DNA of 64,000 bases, taken from the NCBI RefSeq assembly GCF_001949145.1, contig NW_019091357.1:1122439-1186438 (forward strand). Direction: 5' to 3'. Below are positions 45,801 to 54,900 of this stretch, one piece after another (position 1 is the first letter of the stretch; every line of letters starts with the position of its first letter). The stretch comes from Acanthaster planci (taxonomy: Eukaryota; Echinodermata; Asteroidea; Valvatida; Acanthasteridae). Both the position numbers and the translations under genes were made by a program. The notes under the pieces are model-generated. The model was not told the DNA's origin, ran no database searches, and worked only from the letters and a program-made list of their open reading frames with translations.

Positions 45801-47806
45801 AGGTCATATCTTACAGACCCGTAACTAGGACTTTTGTGTGTGGGGGGGTGCGAATCCTCAACAAGCAGACCAATCATAGATCTTTTGCTTTTTCATTTGG
45901 GAGCTAGTAGGATTCATGAGGTTGTACCAATTGTTTTAGGGGTTACAAGTAAACTCCCGAAGAGGGATTGACTGAGGTGAAAAATACTGAACCACAATAC
46001 TGAGCAAAACGTTCTACTATCGCTCAAAATCTTTTCTTGCCTCAAAAGCGGACTTAGTCACATGGGGTGGGGGTGCGGATGCACCCCCCCCCCCAGTTAC
46101 GGGCCTGTCTTAACCTATATTTCTTGGGATTTGTCTGAAAAAGTTTGGCTTCTTTTTTGTTGCCAGTTGATCGAAGTAAGTCGGGTCCACCAGAGCAAAA
46201 TCGCCTACAGAATGGGCCACTTTCATGCAAAGGCGTGATTATCAGCAAAGCTGCTAACCCTACTAAGAGGCACAAGCCAGACAGCTTTGATCTGTCATCA
46301 GCGGGTATCAGCAATAACACAACTGGACCTGACAGAGCTGCTTGCCCTCTAGAACTTAGTGAAGAAGTACCAAGGAAAAGTCTTCCTAGAGAGGACACAG
46401 TGTCAAAGTCATCATTTGTCCCTCCTGCATCAGAATCTGATCTCTCTGCTGAATCCTTGGCTAACTTGAACAAAACGGCATCATCAACTTGTGTCGAGAA
46501 CAACGTGGACAGTTTTACTGCCAAATCAAAGGTGGACCCATCTGCTGATTCTGTGAAAGGAGATTCAAAAAGCATACCGAGCAATACCTCAGAGCTTGAA
46601 GCAAAGAAGGTCAAGACCAGCTCTTGTGAAGTTCAAGATATAGGTGTTCCCTCGGCAGATGTGTCCATTACCCTCACAAAACCACCTGAAAGCAAGCCAA
46701 ATTGTGTCAGACAACAACTGGAAAGGTCAAGGTTAAAAGTGCATCAAGGAGAAAACTCAGGTGATTGCAAAGAAAGGGAGAAGCCATCTGTAGACGATAG
46801 GGATACAGTCAAGAATTCTACTGGAGATCCGTTCAGAGATGTCAGAAGCTCTGACTCTAAGAAAATAAGAAATGCAGATTCACAAAGACAGGATTCCAAA
46901 AGCAAACCAGGAGGCAGTCTGTCTGAGGATGCTCCCTGTTTCTCCGAAGAGCCAAAGGTAGAATTCGAAGACTCCCAAGAAGAAGATGCTGAGGAACCAA
47001 TGTCCTTGGAATCCAGCACAGATGAAGATCCTGTTCTAAATGCCAGTGACGAGCTCTTTGATGCTGCTTTTAGCTCATCTAACCCTTTGATGGGAAAATC
47101 TGAAGAGGCCCACGAAAACAAAACCGAAACCAAAGGATTTACAGATAAAGATCAAAGAACAGCCTCTTTGTTAGAGGATTTGCCAGGACCGAGTATAGGA
47201 GGAGCAACCTCTCAAGTAGAACCAGCCCCATCAGCTAGAGAAGAACCAGATAATTCATGCAGTCGGCCAAAGGCTGATCCACCTGTTGCGCAAGGATCCA
47301 AAAGGTGGAGAATTCAGAAGATGGTTGATGAAGTGAAACGGACCCTCAGTGATTTAGGAGCCCTGGAAGGAAGGAGCAACAGAGGGAGTCTGAAGATTGA
47401 GAATACCAGGTCTCAGAGAGAAGTAGGAGGGAAAGACAGCCACTGTCAGGTAGTTCAGAAGAACTGCAACAATTTCAGCCCAAGAAGCAACATATTTAAA
47501 CCCTCTTCCAAGGTGAAATCAAGTAGCTCACAGGATGATTTTCAGTCACCATCCCAACTCAAGTCGAGTAAAAGGAATAAATCAGACATGAGTCCAGGAA
47601 AATTAAGCAGGAAGCGAGAAGCGGATAACCTTTTAGAAAACAGACACAAGAAAATATGTGAGGGTGATGACAGGAGATTTGAGAAACTGACTTCAAAGCA
47701 ACCTGATGGCAAACACTTGAAGTTCAATCCCAAAAAGGCTGGAGATACAGATGGTGACCAGTTAGGTGTCAATTTCAGAAAAGGTGAAACTCCCCTGAAA
47801 AATTGA
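33817..47806 (+). CDS. RTEL1: Regulator of telomere elongation helicase 1 (RTEL1), 30 exons, 1571 aa as read
   Basis: Exons: 33817-33918, 34238-34460, 34591-34684, 35160-35241, 35620-35680, 35783-35858, 35995-36145, 36627-36771, 37152-37190, 37296-37368, 37506-37603, 37992-38050, 38820-38879, 39224-39311, 39544-39676, 39805-39959, 40275-40360, 40533-40610, 41004-41081, 41370-41507, 42109-42224, 42346-42469, 42578-42749, 42870-42970, 43827-43943, 44467-44598, 44714-44779, 44978-45056, 45533-45682, 46167-47806. All phases agree over 4716 nt. It is an Fe-S superfamily-2 (XPD-type) 5'-3' DNA helicase that resolves T-loops, G-quadruplexes and D-loops. Walker A is SPTGTGKT (exon 2). The four Fe-S cysteines are in [20 protein letters not shown] and VCPYY (exons 4, 5, 5, 7). 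The DEAH box is at 258-261 and motif [11 protein letters not shown], at 691-699. A harmonin-N-like module (about 914-1012) contains [10 protein letters not shown]. The last exon is disordered and long. A donor at 34439 is an alternative end of exon 2. The C-terminal frame seems broken at 47798-47802. Confidence 0.95.
36627..38050 (+). CDS. RTEL1: RTEL1 exons 8-12: segment after the DEAH box (Arch-type insertion)
   Basis: These five exons encode [13 protein letters not shown], a variable acidic segment, [20 protein letters not shown] and [17 protein letters not shown]. They correspond to the helicase segment that separates the two motor halves in XPD-type enzymes. Exon 8 ends at GGAG|GTCAGA, the only donor keeping phase with the 39-nt exon 9. 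Exon 9 (37152-37190) is the least certain of the model because it is so short. Confidence 0.82.
38168..38718 (+). mobile_element. 0.5-kb MITE-like element, copy 1, in RTEL1 intron 12
   Basis: The element runs from GCTACTGGGGAGCCCGG near 38172 to CCCGGCAGCAAGTGG at 38718. It shares many blocks in the same order with the inverted copy at 43150-43654: ACAAAAGACCGTACT, GGCAGGCCTGGCTGAA, CATTCATGTGGGTGTAA and GAATTTTGAAAAC. The left terminus of this copy is decayed. It contains an internal hairpin built on GAAACCGGGGAGCCC / GGGAGCCCGGTTTC near 38178-38230. No coding capacity. Confidence 0.82.
39113..39187 (+). repeat. tRNA-derived SINE remnant, copy in RTEL1 intron 13
   Basis: A box A match TGGCTCAGTTGG (39119-39130) is followed 33 bases later by a box B match AGTTCGAATCC (39164-39174), the layout of an RNA polymerase III internal promoter. 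The ends do not pair as an acceptor stem and the anticodon arm is irregular, so this is a tRNA-derived SINE head rather than a functional tRNA gene. It ends only about 36 bases before exon 14. Confidence 0.65.
40127..40196 (+). repeat. Possible tRNA-derived repeat in RTEL1 intron 16
   Basis: A box B match GGTTCGAATCCCAC lies at 40172-40185, with a weak box A-like GATGGTGCTACTGACTAAG upstream. No cloverleaf can be drawn. The evidence is essentially box B alone. Confidence 0.35.
41723..41845 (+). repeat. tRNA-derived SINE in RTEL1 intron 20
   Basis: Box A TGGTCAAGTGG (41729-41739) and box B GGTTCAAGTCC (41774-41784) are well kept. Between them CCTGC and GCAGG form an anticodon-type stem with an 8-base loop containing AGT. 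The T-arm GTGGG/CCCAC can pair. Downstream lies a tail with a hairpin (AAGCTTGTGAA ... TTCACAAGCT) at about 41794-41817. The tail and the 8-base loop argue for a SINE rather than a tRNA-Thr gene. Confidence 0.65.
43150..43654 (-). mobile_element. 0.5-kb MITE-like element, copy 2 (inverted), in RTEL1 intron 24
   Basis: The termini CCACTTGCTGCCGGG (43150-43164) and CCCAGCAGCAAGTGG (43640-43654) are inverted repeats matching at 14 of 15 positions. Read on the minus strand, the body follows the copy at 38168-38718 block by block. The flanks show TAA on the left and GTA on the right, so a short TA-type target site is possible but not clear. No coding frame. Confidence 0.85.
44467..45682 (+). CDS. 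RTEL1: RTEL1 exons 26-29: harmonin-N-like module
   Basis: These exons encode [20 protein letters not shown] and [10 protein letters not shown], then [20 protein letters not shown] and [20 protein letters not shown], then [10 protein letters not shown]. This matches the first harmonin-homology module of RTEL1 (DFxLLxxFxxFVRPHHKxxF type in human). Vertebrate RTEL1 carries two such modules. I find only one here, plus a possible leftover helix ([16 protein letters not shown]) in exon 30. Confidence 0.85.
46167..47806 (+). CDS. RTEL1: RTEL1 exon 30: long disordered C-terminal region
   Basis: This is a single 1640-nt exon coding 546 residues rich in Ser, Lys, Asp and Glu. It includes an acidic patch ([20 protein letters not shown]) and basic stretches. 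I see no second harmonin domain and no RING in it. The acceptor TTGTTGCCAG ends at 46166 and restores the phase left by exon 29. The frame ends at TGA 47804-47806, immediately after a run of five A; a compatible frame continues in the next register. Confidence 0.82.
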
Positions 47807-48135
47807 TGAAGTCCTCAAAATTGAACTTGGAGTCTAAAATAAGCCCTGCTCCTTCAGATCAACCTGTGGACTGCTCACAGCATGCAGCAACTTCAAAACC
47901 AAGGAAAGTAAAGCTGAGCAAAAGGAACAGCTGCAAAAAGATCCAAGAACCAGTAGCTGAGTTCATGGACAGCAAGTGCAACCAGACGACAAACACAGAC
48001 ATACAGACAGCACCTGATGTCTCTCTGAGTAGAGCGTCTTGTTCCAGACGCATAGAGAATTCTTCAAAGAAGCCCCTGGCAAAGGCTGAGCAGTCATTTC
48101 TCAAGGAGACAGCAAACTCCAGTCACGCCAAATGA
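47807..48135 (+). pseudogene. RTEL1: Out-of-frame continuation of the RTEL1 C-terminus
   Basis: From 47803 the next register is open for 110 codons to TGA at 48133-48135. It encodes a Ser/Lys-rich protein ([12 protein letters not shown] ... ATSKPRKVKLSKRNSCKK ... SSKKPLAKAEQSFLKE) of the same composition as exon 30. One extra A in the run at 47798-47802 would join the two registers. The segment could be a true frameshift allele, an assembly or sequencing error, or former coding sequence. A splice-donor-like GAAATG|GTATGT follows at 48139/48140. Confidence 0.6.
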
Positions 48136-50754
48136 AATGGTATGTGTGTCGGCCTGCTCTGTCTTTGCCACATAGTTTCCATTATTAGAGTTTTGGTGAA
48201 TATTCCGATTTCAGTACAAATTATTCAACATTAGAAGCAGTAAATATATTTTACAAAAATATTAAACCGAAGAAATAGCCCAGGATATATCTCAAATTAA
48301 AAAAAAAATGGCTCCTTTTAGGGGGCCATGGCCCCTCCCTCGATCCATCCTTGTTTTCTTGGATTGGCTCTGAGACTGCTTGAGGGCTGATAAGTGCAGC
48401 GCCCTCACCAACACGTGTTACATCTGATAGCATGGCACACACATTTGATTTCCTTCAAGCTTCCACCAGCGGAAATGATTGTGTTCTGCCCAGCCACAGG
48501 TGAATGTCTACAAGGTTGGTCATGTTCCTGGTATTTTCTTGCCCTCCACAGGCGTTTCAGAAATGTCCTGAGTGCAGTTCTCATACTAAGGAGAAGTGTC
48601 TTGTTGCAGTCTGATCAAGTACCAAAGTTGGTCAAGATTTCCGAAGAAGTTATTTTGGGTAAGCCGTGAAAAAAGGATACAAATACAGTGACATTATACA
48701 AAGCACATTTTGATAGGTGCACATACATGTAACTTCATTAGGACAGACACTTGCAGACGCCAAACTTGACCTGCACCTTTTTTGCTGTTCTGTTTTATCC
48801 TGGAAGCTATCTTTGTTTTTTTTCTACGTTGATTGTCACTCATTTTTACAAGTTTTCTACATTGGGTTTATCCTCCATTTTCCACCCACAGTGACAGTTT
48901 TCTATTCATTTAATTTGAGAGAGCTGATAATTCTCTGTATCGAACACACTTTGAACCTGTCAACTGTTTGATCACATGCCTCCTTCCACGCCATCACTTT
49001 ATCCAATTGAGTCCAAATGAAACGAAAGCAAATATTCTTATCTCAAAGGCATCTATTGCCCTTGCCAGATGGCCAAAGAGACACGGTCAGGTTTGTGTTA
49101 ATCACTTAGCCTCTTAAATTTTATCAAAATGTGCTTAATCTCTTATCAAGCCTATTAATATTTGTCACCATTGAAAATTTGACTGTCACAGCAGTGAAGA
49201 ATCCGGCACCCATTTCCTGTAAATTCTTGTTTTACCAGGCTGGTTTCTTTCTGTTTGCACAAATCTTCAATGAGAGTGTAAGGTTGGAATGAATTTCTTT
49301 TTACCTAAGTGTGGTTGACTTTTAACTGAGAAGTGGTTGCTCATTATGACAAGGTTGCTAGAACCGGTCACCTGCAGGCATAGCACGTACAATAGAGCCT
49401 TGTTATTTAATAAGAAAAAAAAAATTCAAGAGACATGGAACTTCAGAATTTTACTTCATACAACAGTATATTTGTTATAACAGTGTTTGTTGTGACTCGT
49501 GAAAAGAATTATATAGCAACCATGTTGTGGATACAGAACAAATTGTGTTGATACCCACAAATAATTTATCAGAATTTCATATTAATATTTCCATTGAATA
49601 GTTTTTTTTCCAAAGTATCTAAAGTATATGTAGGCTTACGTTATCATGTATATGTGCATCAGTCTTGAATTGTTATTTAAAAAATTACTTAATATTTGTA
49701 AGCATAAGAAAAGTTGTACATTTATGATTTTTTGGACAGCAGTGGAACCTTATTCATTGGGAAGCCATGTTTGATCGTGTTCCCGGAATCTTTCTTTATT
49801 TTATCTTAGTGAAATTTGTTAAATGTGGTGGTGCCAGACTATTTGGGTTCCGATGATGCCTCACTTTAAAATTTGTTTAAATTGTGGCGTACACAGTGGC
49901 GTACACATGTAGTTAATCAGAAATTTCAGCTTGGCATAAACATTTACATGTAATGAAATATTCTTTCATTGCTTTCATTTGTATTCTCGGTTCCCCAAAT
50001 CTAAAATTAACCTCGCTTTTGATTCAACATGGCTCCCATGTGATTAAGGGCCAATTCTGTCATACAAGAAAAACTGCAGCGTTAGTCAATCAGATTTATA
50101 GTTGTGCGTGCCGACTCAAACTTATTATAATGTTTATATTACATAACCATAGACTGCATGTAGGCATAGAAATGGAATTTATTGTGGCTAACATCGTGGA
50201 AGTTTCTTTATTGAATCGCTGGACAGAACAGAAGCCTTTGCTTGAACGTCGAGTGCGTACCTTTTCACCTCTTTATTAACTTATCGAAAAGTAATATAAA
50301 CGTTACGTTTTGTCAAGATAAAGTTATGGATAGGTTTGGCAGAGCTGACATCCCTGTCTTTGAGATGTATTTAGTTCCTTGAGGGTCTTAGTTCCGTTTC
50401 GTTATACTGTTGAACAAAAACGTTATTGTAACAAGAGGTTACAACATTAATGACGTTTTGCTCATTGTGCGCACGACCGTGTGTTGGGGTTATGCTAGGA
50501 TGTACATATAGACCTAGATTATTCCCATGGTGTGGATATCGTTTGAGTGTAACATTCCAAGCTGTAATCTCCAGGCCGGTACATTTAGTCTACTGATTGG
50601 TGGCCGACATGTTGATATCTGGGCAGACATAGCCACAAGGAACCTAGACTGGTAACTAAAAAGCTGGGGATCAAAACTGTGATAATCTACACGTATTGGT
50701 TGTCTGAAGAAGTTTAGTCTCCACACTGTAAATCTGTGATTGACTGACTGTTCT

Positions 50755-51770
50755 TTTGTTCAAGTTGGTAATCCACCGGCTGTTAAAGTCGAGGTTCTTC
50801 ATCTTGTGACTGATGATATCCCGGCTGGATGTGTACAGGTGTGTAACGCACTGGTAATAATGTTTCCGGGCTGATAGTCTCTAAGCTGTTATTCCAAAGG
50901 CTGGTCAACCCTTGTCTGTTAATTTCTTGCCTGATAATTTCCTGGTTCATTACTTTCTGGGCACAGAGTCTGGAGATCCCAAGGTATGTAAAAGCTGTCA
51001 GTCTCTAGCAGGTTATCCACAGTCCCCCTCAAGCTGGTGATATTTTGGCTAGTAATCTCTTCGTTCATTGTCTTACGGCTTATGTCAGTAGATCTCTATC
51101 GTTTCCGCCTGTTAATCCGCAGGCTGGTTAACCACAGGATGTTAAACCGCAAGCTTTTGGTCGGTAATCTGAAGGNNNNNNNNNNNNNNNNNNNNNNNNN
51201 NNNNNNNNNNNNNNNNNNNNNNNNNNNNNNNNNNNNNNNNNNNNNNNNNNNNNNNNNNNNNNNNNNNNNNNNNNNNNNNNNNNNNNNNNNNNNNNNNNNN
51301 NNNNNNNNNNNNNNNNNNNNNNNNNNNNNNNNNNNNNNNNNNNNNNNNNNNNNNNNNNNNNNNNNNNNNNNNNNNNNNNNNNNNNNNNNNNNNNNNNNNN
51401 NNNNNNNNNNNNNNNNNNNNNNNNNNNNNNNNNNNNNNNNNNNNNNNNNNNNNNNNNNNNNNNNNNNNNNNNNNNNNNNNNNNNNNNNNNNNNNNNNNNN
51501 NNNNNNNNNNNNNNNNNNNNNNNNNNNNNNNNNNNNNNNNNNNNNNNNNNNNNNNNNNNNNNNNNNNNNNNNNNNNNNNNNNNNNNNNNNNNNNNNNNNN
51601 NNNNNNNNNNNNNNNNNNNNNNNNNNNNNNNNNNNNNNNNNNNNAATCTGAAGGCTGATAATTTCTTCGTCGTTAATCTGAGGCTGATTGTAGGCTAGTA
51701 AACCCCAAGCTTGTATACAGCGGTCCCCAAGGTTGGAATCCTCAAGGCGTAGGTCCACAATATGCCAGCA
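50755..51770. repeat. Degenerate minisatellite (unit about 15-18 bp, GGCTGNTAAnCCnCA) spanning the assembly gap
   Basis: Short related units follow one another: GCCTGTTAATCCGCA, GGCTGGTTAACCACA, GGATGTTAAACCGCA before the gap; GGCTGATAATTTCTTCGTC, TTAATCTGAG, GGCTAGTAAACCCCA after it. The units grow less regular towards 50755. The run of N (51176-51644) lies inside the array, so its true length is unknown. Confidence 0.72.
51176..51644. other. Assembly gap (469 N)
   Basis: An unresolved run of N. The ten bases AATCTGAAGG occur immediately before the gap and again immediately after it. The gap could therefore be an unclosed repeat, or an artificial gap at an overlap. Confidence 0.99.
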
Positions 51771-51777
51771 GATGTAG

Positions 51778-51968
51778 TCATGGGATATCTGCACACCCTG
51801 AGTAGAGTGACCCAGCCTCGTCAAGCACGGCTTCCGTCGATGAAGCCATGTGACTGACCTCGCTAGCGAGGCTTGGGCTGGCTGCAGTGACTTGAATCGT
51901 GGGTAGGTGCAGCCCCTTCCTTGGGGCAGTACCGTATCCCGCCGTCACGGTGCATGAGGTGATCGTTG
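51778..51968 (-). CDS. GPCR exon 3: cytoplasmic C-tail
   Basis: A strong acceptor (CCTTTTTTTTCCCGATCAG) precedes 51968. The exon supplies two bases to the codon split at 52793 and runs 62 residues to TGA. It is rich in Ser and Thr (TITSCTVTAGYGT ... ASEVSHMASSTEA), as expected for a phosphorylated receptor tail. Without this exon, exon 2 would read through its donor to a stop at 52632, giving a different tail. Confidence 0.75.
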
Positions 51969-54900
51969 CTGATCGGGAAAAAAAAGGAAGAACGGTGGTG
52001 TCGTTAAACCATGTCAATGTTTAAGGATTCATTTACCCCTAGGTGCTGCAAGGGCATGGAATTTAGATTAAGGATCCGAAATCGATATTAACGAGAATAT
52101 TAACTGGAGCACGGGCGTGATCTGGTAGTGTAATGCAAAATAACACCCACAGGATGCAAGAATTCAGGTTACGAGCTGGTTGCAACTCGATTTAGATTTC
52201 ATTTTTTTGTGGAAATATTTCGTCTTTGCTTTCACGAAATATGCAACGTGTACTTTATACAATTGTCTTGTATTACTGTACATGTATCCAAAAGGTGTGT
52301 TATTCTGAACATTGTTTGAATTCGTTTTGTAGACAGGCACCAAATTTAAATGACTTCCTGGAGTCAGTAGTGGAGACATTACAATGACAAGTGCGTAATG
52401 TGAAACACATAATTATTTGTCAACGAACGGAGTGTCATTGGCTTTGTGCATGACCGAAAGAGGGCGCTCTTTTGCGATACGAACGACGAGGCTGGATGGA
52501 TCACCATTTGGCGCTATTGAGTATGAGCATTAAGGAATGCAGTTTAACCACATGGTTTGTTAGTCTCGATCGCGTGGTTTATGACGGAGGGAAAGGGCCA
52601 GCTGTGGTGTTAGTAGTATTTATTGAGTCGGTCAACAGTCGGCGTCAAATTGAGTGGTAACGAACTGAGCGATAAAATATATTGTGTATGTAGAAACATG
52701 CATGGGTGAGTAAGCGCGTAATTGCCAGGTAAATTGTAACAGTTCAATATACATGTAATCGATAAACCGATGAATTACCTGATTGGACTTACTTCCGAGG
52801 CTGTTTTGGCGGTTCCCGTAAAAAGTGCTGGAAATGCTCCTCATAACAGGGGTGGATGACGGAGCCTCATCACCACGGCAACGCTGGCAGAGTAGAGAGC
52901 GCCACCTACGGCCGAGTTGCTCCAGCTTCTTGCGGTACTGCCGCTTCATGAGGACGTAGACGAATGGGTCAATCACGTGATTCAACGTCAGCAGGTAGAT
53001 GACAATGACAAGAGCGAGCTGGGAGCTGGAGCCGGTGACGGCCTTGACAAGTCTTTGAATCTGGTCAAAAGGTCATTTTTCAAATATATTTGAGAGTGGG
53101 AAAGCCTTGCCCTTTGCGTTCTTAAATACACCATAATAAATTTGAGGGATTCCGCCCCGCCTTGAAGTACGCCCCCAAGCGGCAAAAGAAAGACAGATGG
53201 TAGCAACCAATGACGCGCTCCGATTTGCTCATGAATATTTATGAGGTGTAGTAATAAGTTTTACAAGCGGGTTCTTGCGTTCTGCGTGTACGCAAAGACC
53301 ATACATTTTAGGAATAAATTTGTCACGCTTTCCCAGCGTGCTCCGCGTCAAACGCGCCATTGATCTCCATTATAAATGTGCGCCTATGCGGTAAGTAAAA
53401 AAGCCTTCTTTTCTTCTGCTCTGAGCGGATAGGTCAACACCACATCTCATGCTGCTTTAAGAGGAACAAATCATTTCCCTTTACGTCACAGAAAGCAACA
53501 CAAAATAAACTGAAGTTTTCTCAATGTTATTGACTTGATTTTAATTGAATATTAATTTTGATTTATAATTTGTCCGTGCACAACAGCTGAAAACATTTTT
53601 TTAGTCAAACAAGCAACATTTATTTCCAACAAAATGAATTAACTTTACGTGTTGATATTTTACAATATTTTTTATCGATAGGTTGGGTTGAAGGAACAAC
53701 AATAAATTCGTCGGTAGTTATGTAAACAGGTTTTTTCAAGACTGAATGATCAGCTTTGCAAATATTGTCCAAGCTAAACTGACTTTAATACAGCTATTCA
53801 ATTTTGTGGCCGTCTTCAGCAGAATGCGTAGATTAATAATAAAACGATGCCCCGTTTACAACCTTCACCTTGAAATGAAAAGGCCCAGCAATATCGCCAT
53901 GCGATGTGCAACATTAACAAGAAAACTTCACCGCGCCTAACGGCATTTTATCGCTGCCTTTAATGGGCCCGTCAATTTGCGAGACAATGAGTTAAAAACA
54001 ACGACCTCTGTTGTAGCTTGGACTTCTTTCCCTAATTTTTTTTATCGTTCAATTTTCTGCGTCAGGGGCGTGTCAGTTTGATGGATTGGCGGTTTTTAAA
54101 TCGCAGAACGCGAAACGATCCCATTTCCCTCGCCGATATTGGGAATGACCAATAGCCCAGCGATGACCTGTCAAATAGTGCACTCAGTATTCCGGGAAGC
54201 GAACCAATCCTGACTTTTGTTTCCACAGGCTCGTTAAAAAAGATCTATTGTGGAGCGAGGCTTTACGAGGGAAGCACGCTGTTGATGCGACCCATAATCA
54301 TCCGTAATTACTGCACGTAGTAACTGCTCTCGGTGCCGTTGCGAAAGCCCTTTCTCTTGGCACGCCACCTGACCATCGATCACTTGTTGGTAAACAAGCC
54401 GATGCTCTTATGATATTTATTATTTCTACCGATGTGAGATAAGCACTTCAGTGATACACACTCTCATTTCATTAATGACATATGCATCTGTTTTGCACTG
54501 AGTTTGACCGGGATGAAAACTACGTACTTAAGGTGTAGTGGCATATTGCAAATAAAATTGATTGGTCTGGTGTTAGACGCTTGACCGCGGGCGTTGCTGG
54601 TTTAAGAGAGCGGCATTTCGTAGCGCGCGCCGCTGTTACGCCCAAAACGGAAACAGCATATTTTGGGTATTTACTGCAAATGTTCCGCTAAAAAAAAAAA
54701 AATTCGGGCTCTGCTCAGAATTCAGATGCATGAGAATTAGAACCTTGACTTAAATTGATTTGCCCGTAAAAAAAAACCCGGCGTGTGGCTGCTAGGTACG
54801 GACATGCAGCTTGATATTCCCGAGCTACCGTGTTGGCTCAGCTGCGGAGATGGGCCGACACTGCTGCGTCGATATCTCCAACACCAGTCATATGCTGTCC

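Larger units (their letters stand above)
48136..51777. other. Spacer between convergent RTEL1 and GPCR genes
   Basis: No clear gene is present. The RTEL1 3' UTR probably starts here. A short frame at 48552-48611, after an acceptor-like CCCTCCACAG, encodes AFQKCPECSSHTKEKCLVAV before a stop. It could be a vestige of a RING exon but is unsupported on its own. The right part is a degenerate minisatellite around the assembly gap. Confidence 0.5.

Noticed and set aside
46054-46614. 186-codon open frame on the minus strand across RTEL1 exon 30
   Set aside because: It is the antisense shadow of the Ser-rich exon 30 and shows no independent signal.
51096-51824. Long open frames through the N run on both strands
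   Set aside because: They are open only because N codons contain no stops.
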